From positions 124,001 to 188,000 of the forward strand of contig JAAFJX010000005.1 in the NCBI GenBank assembly GCA_013299045.1: DNA of 64,000 bases, in the 5' to 3' direction. The first letter of the stretch is position 1. Every line of letters starts with the position of its first letter. The notes below the pieces were generated by a model. The model was not told the origin of the DNA. It ran no database searches and was given only the letters and a program-made list of their open reading frames with translations. Both the position numbers and the translations under genes were made by a program. Shown here in pieces: positions 35,401 through 44,100 of this stretch. Source of the stretch: Cytophagales bacterium. GTDB lineage: Bacteria; Bacteroidota; Bacteroidia; Cytophagales; Bernardetiaceae.

Positions 35401-37442
35401 GGGTACTTCCCTTTGTTGTTATAGCCGAGTTCGGGGTCTGTTACGTAACCAATCTTAATGTCCGTCAGCTCAAAAGAAGCATGGCCAAAGAAAGTTATCA
35501 GCGCCTGTCCCTTATTGAGTAGCTCATTGAAGTTTTCAAATTGATTGACATCGGTTGTTTTTTTGGAGAGCAAAGTTGTATTGGCACCAAAATATTGCCC
35601 CTTAACAATACGGTCATAGTTTTCTATGTGTGAACGAAACTGCCTCAGTTCAAATTCTTTGAGACCACCACTCAAAAAGAGTAAATTTTTGCGCCAACTT
35701 GCCGTTAAGTCGGTTTGCTCATGCTCTTTTACTTTATTGAAATAGTTGGCAACTTCTTCGGGCGTGCGGGCTGGTAAGCGGCCAATAGGCATAGAAGGAA
35801 TACTTTTTTCTGGTTTTAAGCCCAAATTCGCTATCATTTCATAGTCAGAAGACGGATAGCCAAAGGTGGGTACTTCCGCTCTTTCGGGAGCTACCAAACT
35901 GATTTGATAAAACGTAGAAGTGCCTTTGCCTACCAAAAACATACCCTTGGGCGCACCGTTGTTGCTCCAAACGAAGTCCGTAAAGCGCCTGATGGCCAAA
36001 GGGTGAGGTTCGCCATAAGTAAAAAGATTGCTCAGTTCTTGAATCGTGATGATGAAGGGTTTGTAACCTCCGCCTGCTGCTGAAGCGCGATAACTCGCAT
36101 AAGCCTGCACGGGGTCGCTGTACTCAGCGCTGGGTTTGCGAAGCTGTGCATCCGTGATAATGATGTAGTTGAAAGTTTCGGGCAGAATTTTCGGAAAAAT
36201 GACGCGCTCTAACTTGGCAACGCTCCTTATACCCGCATCAAGAATAATACGGCGGTTTTTGCGTGTGTTCGGTACTATGGTTTTGAGTAAAGAACCTTCT
36301 CGCGTAAAGCCAATTTCAATGATTTGGCCGTAGTCTGTTACGTCCCAAACACGTGTACCGTTGGGTACGTCCTGTATTGGCAAATAAGATTTATTGGCAG
36401 AAGCCGTATCCAAGTTAAAAATTTTGAAGGTTTCATTGCGCATATTGAGCGCCTGCGCATAGGTGTATTTGACGTAGTTCAGAGACACAGAGTTGCGCAC
36501 AAAGGGATTGTCGCGGCGCGCATACGCACACATTATGTACGTACCGTCGCCCACCGGGAAGTTGGTACTAGAGTCTGCCTTAAAGTTGATTTTGGCAATG
36601 CGCGTGTTCAGAAAAACGACGGAGTCCGTAGCGGGACTAGTGGCAGAAGGCGGTATAAAACCGTTCCAGTACAACACAGGGTGGTTGGTTCTGCGCCTGC
36701 CCACTACCGAAATTTCAATATCGGCTTTGAGTTTGGGGTCTCTGATGGCGTTTTTGATAGTGAGCGGATACTGCTGTATGCCTTTGAGGTCGCTGAACTC
36801 ATCGCCCGTGTAGCCTTCGCCATGGTCCCAAGTGCTGAGGCGTGCGCCTTTCTGCTCTTCGGCGGGGTCTATGGGGTTATAAAGCGGCCCAAAAGAAAAA
36901 GCATTGGGCGCACCAAAAATGGATTGCTCAAAGTGGTATTTTTCTAGAGGGGCAGCCGCATAATTGTTGTCGCTGAAACTAGTAATGCGCTTACCTAGCT
37001 CGGCTGGCGTGGTACTGTACGTTAAAAAATAGTAGGTAGGAAAGGCGTAATTGGCTTTGTAGTCCACGTTTTGCTGCTCGTCTGGCAGGGCGTACTGCTG
37101 ACGGTCTAAAAATTTGCCATCATTGGGCAGCCCATAAAATTCAATGTAGTCTAGAGAATCAAAGCTACCGTCTGCCTGCCCCATGACCGTCATAGCAATT
37201 TCTTTGCCGCGCCAGTACATCTGGTAACGGTTTGGATTAATGACCGCATCTACAGGAAAACCAGCTTGCGAAAGCTCTACGTAGCCAATTCGGTATATGC
37301 CCTCTGCAGCCACTTGCATCTTGACGTAGCGTTTGTTGTAGTCCACCCAGCTGTTACCGAAGCGGTCTTGGGCTGTGCTGCTCAGGGATAAACCTAAAAG
37401 CAGCAAAAAAGCAATAAGGAGGAATATGACTGTATTTTTCAT
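32415..37442 (-). CDS. Type IX secretion sortase, PorU2-like (gingipain-fold C25 peptidase)
   Basis: A 1,675-residue exported protein. After the signal peptide (FLLIAFLLLLGLSLSSTAQ) comes an N-terminal beta region, then a C25 (gingipain-fold) peptidase domain at about residues 420-790, with the catalytic-type His in ITFFGHASFE (near 652) and Cys in MIVNGCGAGDIF (near 686). A long series of Ig-like beta domains follows, and the C-terminus has FYPYPNPFSTSTRFVFTL and an FlgD-like module (FAWDGKDEYGDQLANGVYLY). PorU cleaves C-terminal sorting domains and attaches cargo to surface lipopolysaccharide; this longer form fits the PorU2 group rather than the ~1,150-residue PorU. The ATG at 37442 begins the signal peptide; a longer start at 37472 is not needed. 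PorV2-like gene lies 47 bases upstream. Confidence 0.88.
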   Translation of the reverse strand: MKNTVIFLLIAFLLLLGLSLSSTAQDRFGNSWVDYNKRYVKMQVAAEGIYRIGYVELSQAGFPVDAVINPNRYQMYWRGKEIAMTVMGQADGSFDSLDYIEFYGLPNDGKFLDRQQYALPDEQQNVDYKANYAFPTYYFLTYSTTPAELGKRITSFSDNNYAAAPLEKYHFEQSIFGAPNAFSFGPLYNPIDPAEEQKGARLSTWDHGEGYTGDEFSDLKGIQQYPLTIKNAIRDPKLKADIEISVVGRRRTNHPVLYWNGFIPPSATSPATDSVVFLNTRIAKINFKADSSTNFPVGDGTYIMCAYARRDNPFVRNSVSLNYVKYTYAQALNMRNETFKIFNLDTASANKSYLPIQDVPNGTRVWDVTDYGQIIEIGFTREGSLLKTIVPNTRKNRRIILDAGIRSVAKLERVIFPKILPETFNYIIITDAQLRKPSAEYSDPVQAYASYRASAAGGGYKPFIITIQELSNLFTYGEPHPLAIRRFTDFVWSNNGAPKGMFLVGKGTSTFYQISLVAPERAEVPTFGYPSSDYEMIANLGLKPEKSIPSMPIGRLPARTPEEVANYFNKVKEHEQTDLTASWRKNLLFLSGGLKEFELRQFRSHIENYDRIVKGQYFGANTTLLSKKTTDVNQFENFNELLNKGQALITFFGHASFELTDIKIGYVTDPELGYNNKGKYPMMIVNGCGAGDIFTPFVGFAEDWMVAKDRGSIAFLSHSHIGFASTLDSYTATFLQTAFTDLRFLGKPIGEIVLETNRRSLSFSPTDTINIANVQQFVLQGDPMVRLTFLEKPDYHIDDSRISLRNAVSTTPLSAQSDRIEMDIDISNFGLTDPQNRLLSVQVKRTFPDGSNTTYIQQFFNAIPNRDTVSFSIAQTAAEKRKAAGLNRFEVRIDLEDSIKEGNEKNNFARYDFSLTQGGVFAIAPKEFSIQKNSRQTLIAQNSDPFGQVRNFVFELDTTDFFNSPLKMDTLVTGFVTTQWTLDLPLKKDSTVYFWRVRYASPNIGDDPRWSESSFMYIANSPEGWSQAHLGQFKKDQVLGLRANRDQNRWEFDNVRYLIEAQNANGLLPNVIPTVKVNGEVIVNGDCDVTRLYAVTISARTGRLYNPYAIQACGANLLASSFLPPNPREDALTTYINRLEVGDYAIILNGRFIDTQGAYPVAKLAEIGVDMAAFAANATTFRPFVIIGRKGGAPGSAIMAFAPATDPNQVSLNLDLEVKVREGSITSVPIGPAERWETLFRDFRGIPEDSKEFWKLDVIGINTGGGEETLLENVRPDATALRSINPEIYPFVKLRATIKDSLNGTPLQLKRWQVIYKEVPEGILLYDTLSYRERTDLEVVEGDTLGLGFVFFNISGNDFQEPLKVRYSITNDVRGSTESFEENIKAPLRGEFSKFMLRIPTNAYKGKNFLTAFVNPRQQPEQLYDNNILQAKFTVKPDDVNPILDVAFDGRMILDGDIVAPAPLISIALKDENKTQIRQDTLNINLFLSSCDTCTAKRLNFSEAGMSWTTGADNNFRIEYTPANPLADGDYTLRIEAEDLSGNSAGIEPYKVRFKVINRTAISQFYPYPNPFSTSTRFVFTLTGQEVPENLKIQIMTVSGKVVRTITQDELGPLRIGNNITDFAWDGKDEYGDQLANGVYLYKVFVSDSQRSYERFETAGDGLFKHNIGKLYLMR

Positions 37443-37489
37443 AAAAGCAGAAGATTTTTTGTATAGCCACACAATGCTTGGTTGTAGGC

Positions 37490-38665
37490 TTAGTTATTAT
37501 TTTTGTTCAAGTTCTTGATTTTGTCCAGATGATACTGCGAGAAGGTCGCTCGTAAAGAAAACACGTGGGAAAAAGGGATACCGCCTAGCCCGCCTACGTT
37601 TGTGAGGGCGTAGTCCACCACAAATTGCCTGTACTTGAAGCCTACTCCAAAACTAGGCTGTGTACTCATAACAGTTGTGTTGTCAAAGTTCTTGATTTGC
37701 TGAAAGTTGCCTATACCAGCTCTCACAAAGGCCATCTGCCGATAGGATAATTCTATACCCGCATTCGGTGCAATGGACAACAAGTTGCTTTTAATCAAAA
37801 CATTACGTTTGCCGTCAAAGGTGGTTTCTAGGCCTATCATACCAGTAAGCCCAAAACTTTCGGAAAGAGCAAAGGGACGAGCCACACCCAAAACCATAGT
37901 AGGTAAGGTAATTTCGGTAGAGCTGAGCGGCACTTCGTTGCCAGTTTGCACAAAGACCGTCTCTACCTCCTCTTCGTTGAAGGTCCAAGCGTTATAGGTG
38001 GTGGTAATGTCGCGGAGTGTGAGGCCAAATTGGAATTTTTTATAAACCGTTTGTGCGCCCAAGTCAATGCCGAAGCCCCAAGCCCTTGCAAAAGGCCCTG
38101 CTACGCGGTGAATAACCTTAACGCTTGCACCAGTTTGTAAATTGAGCATTTTATCCTCCTCTTGGCCGTCTTGGTCTTTGCCCTTGTACTTGATGCTGAA
38201 AAGCCGCCCATAACTGAACATAAAGGCGTAGGAGGCTTCGGAAAAAGAACGCACACGGTCGTAATTGACTGCACCTGTGGGGTCTATCAAAAGGCGCGTG
38301 TCGGGAATGTCGTCTATGCCCATGCGTATAAACGTTATACCGAAAGCCTGCGTACTGTCTGCATTGCGTTTGGCAAAGCCCACATGGTCGTAGTTGGACA
38401 CCCCGCCGAAGAAAGAAGCCCGTGTGAGCGAGAGGTCGTACACATCTGCTAGGTTCAGCAAGCCAGCAGGATTCCAATAGCCGGCAGTGGCATCATGGCA
38501 GACGGCGTTGTAGGCACGAGAGAGAGAAAGCCCGCGTGCGCCTGCGCCTATGGCCAAAAATTCGTTGCTGTATTTGGGGGTGTTGTCTTCTTTTTCTTGT
38601 GCGAAAAGGGGCTGCTGGCATACCCAAAACAACAGATTGATTATAAAGAGTAGTTTGTGTTTCAT
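37490..38665 (-). CDS. PorV/PorQ-family outer membrane protein (PorV2-like)
   Basis: A 391-residue outer membrane beta-barrel of the FadL-like PorV family. It has a signal peptide (LLFIINLLFWVCQQPLFAQ), the conserved N-terminal FLAIGAGARGLSLSRAYNAV and DATAGYWNPAGL motifs of PorV/PorQ proteins, and alternating strands to the end (FSHVFSLRATFSQYH). PorV shuttles type IX cargo from the translocon to the sortase PorU. The gene lies 47 bases upstream of the PorU2-like sortase on the same strand, as expected for a dedicated pair. The ATG at 38665 (MKHKLL) is preferred to that at 38680. Confidence 0.88.
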   Translation of the reverse strand: MKHKLLFIINLLFWVCQQPLFAQEKEDNTPKYSNEFLAIGAGARGLSLSRAYNAVCHDATAGYWNPAGLLNLADVYDLSLTRASFFGGVSNYDHVGFAKRNADSTQAFGITFIRMGIDDIPDTRLLIDPTGAVNYDRVRSFSEASYAFMFSYGRLFSIKYKGKDQDGQEEDKMLNLQTGASVKVIHRVAGPFARAWGFGIDLGAQTVYKKFQFGLTLRDITTTYNAWTFNEEEVETVFVQTGNEVPLSSTEITLPTMVLGVARPFALSESFGLTGMIGLETTFDGKRNVLIKSNLLSIAPNAGIELSYRQMAFVRAGIGNFQQIKNFDNTTVMSTQPSFGVGFKYRQFVVDYALTNVGGLGGIPFSHVFSLRATFSQYHLDKIKNLNKNNN

Positions 38666-38703
38666 TCTGTAGGATAACATAAATAAACCTTGTTTGATAA
38701 TGC

Positions 38704-38711
38704 CAAATGTA
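38704..38711 (-). promoter_or_regulatory. Putative -7 element of the PorV2-PorU2 unit
   Basis: TACATTTG on the minus strand is an exact TAnnTTTG match, 38 bases before the ATG at 38665. No TTG is visible at the expected distance upstream. Confidence 0.5.
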
Positions 38712-38719
38712 ATAGTTTT

Positions 38720-39237
38720 TGGAATAGCGTACCGTTGTTCTAAAAATGCGTGAACAAAAAAAGCTGGAGTAGCTGCTCCGTGCGAGCGCCACGCATCTAA
38801 CTTTTAGCAATTATACACTGCAAAGTTTTGTGCCGCAAACAAAGTGCATTATTTTTTTTGAAAGCTGTCCCAAATTAGGACTATGGATTGAGCGCATTGC
38901 ACAAAAACTGTTTTTGGGTAAGCACTCCCCAGTGTCGCCCACATAGTATGCCTAAGGGCACAGAAAGCACCTTGTGTGCTACCAACAGGACGTGCCTAAG
39001 GACAAAAAGTGCGTTTTATACCATGAGGCGTTGCATATTGCTAGCAAACAAAACCACGCGGAACGTATTTGCCTCTAGAGATTTGCATAAGCCTTACATC
39101 AGTTCGCGGATTTCGTTTATTCTATGCCTCTTAACTGATTTTCTACCCATTTTAGGTTTTGGCTGAAATCAGGATAATGCGGAAAAGCCGCTTTATTTTT
39201 TTTGTTATTGAGTACGTCTATTGGCCTGTATTTGCGT
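38720..39237. other. Long intergenic stretch, no gene recognised
   Basis: Between PorV2 and the 39.2 kb elements there is no frame with codon use or similarity I can support. A related phrase TGCCTAAGG occurs twice (about 38949 and 38993), and a short stem GCGG/CCGC followed by a long T-tract at about 39178-39207 looks like a plus-strand terminator, so decayed coding sequence or a small RNA is possible. Confidence 0.4.
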
Positions 39238-39327
39238 TAGAGAGGCGGCGGGTTTAGTGCGTAGCACCGAAGCGAAGCGAAGCCCAAAGACGAACGACCG
39301 CGAAGCGGGAACGCCCAATAAATTGTA
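39235..39327. repeat. GC-rich structured intergenic element
   Basis: An island of high GC in an AT-rich gap. It contains the mini-hairpins GTGC-GTA-GCAC and CCGC-GAA-GCGG joined by three copies of GAAGC-type pentamers (GAAGCGAAGCGAAGC), and ends GGGAACGCCC. This looks like a REP-like palindromic element. A second copy is not seen elsewhere in the window. Confidence 0.5.
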
Positions 39328-39532
39328 CAAAAACAATCATTAGTCAAAAGTCAGATGTAAGGAATTTGACAAAAAGTTATTTGAAAACGCGAGAAAATGG
39401 CCTCTACAAGGGACAAAAGAGGGCAATTAGAACTTAAAAAACTCAAAAAGGGCTTTTTGACGACTCAAGAGAGGTTAATTTAAGAGCTTGCTTTCATTCA
39501 CCCCCCCGCAACTCTGCGGAAAGGACGGTTTT

Positions 39533-39625
39533 AATAAATAACTAAGATATTTTGAAGATGAAATGCTTGCTTAATTTACTGATAATAAATATCTTAGATA
39601 TTTTTTAAGGGACGACTAGATAGGA
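39533..39625 (+). repeat. Dispersed intergenic repeat, copy C (3' half)
   Basis: Aligns with the 3' half of copies A and B: ACTAAGATATTTTGAAGATG, then TTAATTTACTGATAATAAAT, then TTTTTTAAGGGACGACTA. The conserved 5' half (TCACCCTCTGACATTTGAGCC) is missing; the upstream sequence is unrelated. It ends 27 bases before the stop codon of the leftward gene. Confidence 0.75.
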
Positions 39626-39651
39626 TTATCAAAGTTTTAGCAGCAAGACAT

Positions 39652-41148
39652 TTATAGGAATGCCTTGCGCAGTTTAAGCAACTTCAGTGCATCGTAGATG
39701 GGTGTTTGCCAATGCGGGTAGGTCTGTGCGAGCAGCAACCATTCGTTCAGAGCAGGCTCAGCTTCTTGCGGGTTGAGCTTTAAAGTGAGATACTTCAAGT
39801 GCTCGCTCCATTCATAAACCAAATATTTTCTTTCGGTTATTATTCTTTGGAAAAAAAGCACCAAACAAGTCTGCTCCTCGCCAAAAAATGGATACCTGCG
39901 TGCCTTCAGAATCTGTACGATGGGGTGCTGTGCATCTTTTCGTTCCCACTCGTAGGTTGTTGTGTATGTTTTGAGTACTTCAAGCCAGTTTTCAGACGGC
40001 AGCAAGTCCAACAAGCAGGATAAGGCTATTTTTTTGATGTGTTGGGTATCAAAAAAAATAGGCAAGGCCTCCTGAATGTAGTGCTTCTCTTGCCGTAGCC
40101 AGATGCCCTCTAGCAAACCACGCGCAATTTCTGCTACAACAGGCTGATAACCTAATTTTTTGAGAAGTTCTGCCCATGTTTGGCTGTCTGTGAGCGCAAA
40201 CCAGGCGGAAACAGGGCAAGTAGCCGCGAAAAAGTAGAGCAAATCGGGCTGGTTCATGGCTTTCAGAAAGTGCAAACCAAGTGGCCATTCGGTGCTGTTT
40301 GCCTCTTTGAGGTCTGTAAATTTTTTGCCGCTCCCCGTCTGCCAGTTCTGCCTTAGAATGTCAGTTAGTTCGTTTTGTAAATCTTTGTCAATAGCCGCAC
40401 GTAGCTTGAGCGCTGCCATCAGAACATTTTTGGTCAGTTTTTTAGCCTGTATTTCGGTGAGTTCTTTCAAAAAAGCGAGGTCGTTTTCTGAAAGATTGTG
40501 CGCAAAAACCTCTAGCATTTGGGCTTGCTCATTGGCCGAACAGAACGGAAATTGATTTTGAAGCCACTCAGCGGCCTCTCTTGGCTTGTTTTTTCGCCAT
40601 TCTGCAAGCCTGAGTATACGTTCCTTCAAATTCGCATTGAGCCAATGGTTGTCATTATCATAGTCAAATAGCTTAAAATCAGTGGGCTGGTGCTGCAAAG
40701 CCCAAAGCAAACGCTCTCCGCCTGCTTGCAGTAAAAGCCCTTGACTTTTGTAAGACCTATCTTCAAAAAGTACCATTAAAGACGGCAAAAAGTAAGGCAA
40801 CACAATTTGGTTTTGAGCGATTAGAACACATAATAACTCTTCTACAAGCTCGGCAGCATAATCCGAAAAAATGCACGCTTGTAATATCTTACTGCTTTTT
40901 GCATGACAATAGGGCTTGCTTTCTGCTGCTGCTGGCTGTGGCGACTGTTCCGAGAAGATAGGTTTTAGGGCTACCTGCTTCACTAAAAAATACCACACTG
41001 CCCATTTGCGCAATAACTGAATATCCTGTAATGGTCCAAATTGTTTTGTGAGCAAAGTACGGTCTTCGTCAGTGAATGGCTGCCTATCCAAACCTTGCAA
41101 AGCATAACGCATAAGGGCTTCCTGGTTCAAAAGAGGGTAAACTGTCAT
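39652..41148 (-). CDS. Alpha-helical repeat protein, DUF5691-like
   Basis: A 498-residue soluble, leucine- and alanine-rich protein that is almost wholly helical. A central segment (REAAEWLQNQFPFCSANEQA and EVFAHNLSENDLAFLKELTE, then LTKNVLMAALKLRAAID) resembles the HEAT-like repeat of DUF5691 proteins, which in other bacteria lie with MoxR ATPases, vWA proteins and SWIM zinc-finger proteins. The match is from memory of the pattern and is moderate. The ATG at 41148 overlaps the stop codon of the upstream SpoIIE phosphatase gene (ATGA), implying translational coupling and a joint task, perhaps as scaffold or target of the phosphatase. Confidence 0.75.
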   Translation of the reverse strand: MTVYPLLNQEALMRYALQGLDRQPFTDEDRTLLTKQFGPLQDIQLLRKWAVWYFLVKQVALKPIFSEQSPQPAAAESKPYCHAKSSKILQACIFSDYAAELVEELLCVLIAQNQIVLPYFLPSLMVLFEDRSYKSQGLLLQAGGERLLWALQHQPTDFKLFDYDNDNHWLNANLKERILRLAEWRKNKPREAAEWLQNQFPFCSANEQAQMLEVFAHNLSENDLAFLKELTEIQAKKLTKNVLMAALKLRAAIDKDLQNELTDILRQNWQTGSGKKFTDLKEANSTEWPLGLHFLKAMNQPDLLYFFAATCPVSAWFALTDSQTWAELLKKLGYQPVVAEIARGLLEGIWLRQEKHYIQEALPIFFDTQHIKKIALSCLLDLLPSENWLEVLKTYTTTYEWERKDAQHPIVQILKARRYPFFGEEQTCLVLFFQRIITERKYLVYEWSEHLKYLTLKLNPQEAEPALNEWLLLAQTYPHWQTPIYDALKLLKLRKAFL

Positions 41149-44100
41149 GGTTTGGCCTGTTTGTCGTCGTTCCATTGCCCTAAACGTAAGCCAATAACCA
41201 GAATATCATCAGTTTGTTTTTCATGGCTTTCTCCGCGCCAGGCTTCAATGTTGGCATTCAATATTTCTGCTTGTTGCTCCAAAGGCGTTAATGGGTTTTG
41301 ATAAAACGCTTCAAGCTGGTTTTTGAGGCGCTTGGTCATGTATTTTTTTGCTTCTGGGCCGCCAAATTGGTCTGCATAACCATCTGAAAAGAGGTAAACA
41401 CAGGCTTTTTGCTTTATCAGGAATCTATGCAGTTCAAAAGAACGCGTTATTTCCTTATAGTTGAGTTGGCCGCCAATACCTCGCTTTGTGCCTTTTATTT
41501 CAGAAAAAATCCAGCTGTTTTCTTGATAATCAAAGAGCAAAATGCTTTGCATGGCGCTAGCAAACAAGATTTCTTCTTGATTTTTAGTGAATACCAAAAG
41601 AGAGATGTCCAATCCGTCGTTGGTATTTGTTTCGTTGTGATGTAGCGTAAGGCGTAACTCTTTGTCCAGAGCATTCAAAACTTGGTCTGGCTCAAAAACA
41701 GCATCTTTGACAATAATTTTGTGTAAAAGCTGTGTGCTGACCATGGACATAAACGCACCCGGAACGCCATGCCCCGTGCAATCTGCTGCTGCAATGAAAG
41801 TGTGCTGGCCGAGTTGTTCTAAGAAATAAAAGTCGCCTGAAACAATATCTTTGGGCTTAAACAGCACAAACAGTCGTTTTTTTCCTACAGCACTGTGCAT
41901 ACGCTCTTGTGAGGGCAAGATGGCGTTCTGAATCCGTTTGGCGTAATTGATACTGGCAATAATATCTTCATTTTTTTTGCTGATTTGCAGATTGGCCGCC
42001 GTAAGGTTTTCGGCAGTTATCTGAATCTCCTCGCGCTGCTGATTAATTTCTTCGTTTAGCTGCATGAGGTTATCGCGCTGGCTAGCTATTTCGTCTTTTT
42101 GTTTTTCAATCTCATAGGTACGCTTAGCTACCAGGGCTTTTAGCTTGAGGCTAGCGCGCAGCAAACGGCGAGTGTTCCAATAAACAGCGGCCCCAATAAC
42201 CAAAGCGGCTAAAATGATATAAGACAAATAAGCGAGCCAGGTTCTGTACCAAGGCGGCCTAATACGAAACGTAAAAGTAGCGGTGTTGCTTTCAAGGCCA
42301 TAAATATTTTTGCCCTTGACGTAAAAAGTGTAAGTACCCTCTGCCAAATTGGTATATTCCTTTTTGGTTTGGCTTCCCCATTCGCTCCATGCGTTGGGCG
42401 CATCATAACCATCTAATCTATAAGCATATAAATTTTTGTCTTCAGGGACAGAGTAGCCTGAGAAGGAAAAAAATATTGTGCTTTGGCTATAATCCAGTAC
42501 AATTTTATCGTTGTTGTCTTGTGTGAATTTCGGAATAGAGTCTGCTCCGCAAGATACGCCTCCAAACAATGTTCTTTTGTCTTGACGCACCTCGCGTATA
42601 TAGAGCTTAAAGCTGCTTTTCTTTTGCGTTGGCTGGCGTAGGTCGTAACGAAGAATAAAATCATTATAAACGACCCAAATCAAGCTGTCTCCGTCGGCAA
42701 AATTATCTATGCTGGGTTCTTGCGGCAAGTACTGGTGTGTGGTAGAATCTATCGCATAGCGACCATCGGGCTGCTTGCTAATCAGGTCCAAACGTTTGAA
42801 ATTGATAAGAGCGCCATTGCCAAGCTGATTGAGGCCTATGGCATACTTTTCGTTGGGAACAAGCTGGGTTACATTGTTCATGTAAAAAGGCGCTTTGTAA
42901 AAGTAGTTTTTGCCAAACTTATCGTAGCGAAAGTGCTTTTTTTGTTGAAAGTTGTAGGTGTAATAGGCTGTTTCGCTTCTGAAAACAAGTTTGTCGTCGT
43001 CCAAAAAGCAGTAGGCAAGCGGCGATTCCGCACCGTTCTCCAAGACCTTTTTTGGTACTTGCTCCGAAACGCAGTTCATTAACTGATAAGGCTCTGCCCA
43101 CGAAAAACGTATAAAATAATCGTTGGTTTCTACCCAAAGCGATTTTGTACTTGGTTCATAACGAAAGGGTGTTCCAAATGAGCGGTTGTAAACAATCTGG
43201 ATTCTTCCCCACTCGGACAAGGACTGCCGCGGCTGCCATTTTTTGTTGCGATATTCGGACACAAAAAGGCCGTCTCTTTCATAAGCGAACAGGAAGTTTG
43301 GAAAAAGCGGCAAGCTGAATATCTGAACGACAGGCGATGTTTTGATAATTTGCGCTGCTTTGTCGCCCTCTACACGATAAATGCCGTCAAACGTGCCTAC
43401 GAGCAGTTGTTTTTCATTTCCAAATGTAGCCTCTAGAGCGCTCAACACCTGGGTCGTACGCATGGGTATAGCCTGAAACGTGTTGTTTTTGAGCACCAAA
43501 AGCGCATTTGAAGTTCCTGAATATATTTTTCCTTGAAAACGTTTTACCCAAATCGGTACTCCAAGCGGTGTGCCGGCCTCGCCTGTTTTCCAGACTCTGT
43601 AGCTGGCCGCCATATCCAATCTATAAATTGCGCCGTCGTTGGTACTGAGCCAGAGCTGGTCGGAACTATCCAAAAAACAAGAGGACACAAAGGTTTCGGT
43701 ATCAAAAATCCAGCGCAAAAACAGCCCTTGCGGACTGAGTAGCACCACACCACCCGTAAACAGATTGACCAAAATGTTGCCGTCAGGCATACGCAAACAG
43801 TCGTAAATATTTCGGACTTTAAGCAAGTCATCGACCCCCGAATCCATCTTCACAAAGCGCTTGCTGGTATCTGTCTCTGCCAAATCCATTACATAGAGGC
43901 CAGCCGTTCGTGTACCTATCAATATTTTGCCGTCTGGCATATTCTTCATAAAAGAGATGCGCTCTTCCTGAAAAATAGCGCTGCCGCCAATGTAATTCAG
44001 TTTTTCTTGTTTGGTGTTTAGTTCATGGATTCCTGTGCCTGTTTCACGAACAAAAATACGGTCTTTTACAAGAAAACTCCGTGTAAATCGGGCTTTGGGC

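Noticed and set aside
36324-36947. 207-codon plus-strand frame opposite the PorU2-like gene
   Set aside because: The other strand encodes the well-supported sortase; this frame has no recognisable domain.
38888-39166. 92-codon plus-strand frame in the intergenic gap
   Set aside because: No family match, irregular composition and no convincing start; left as intergenic.
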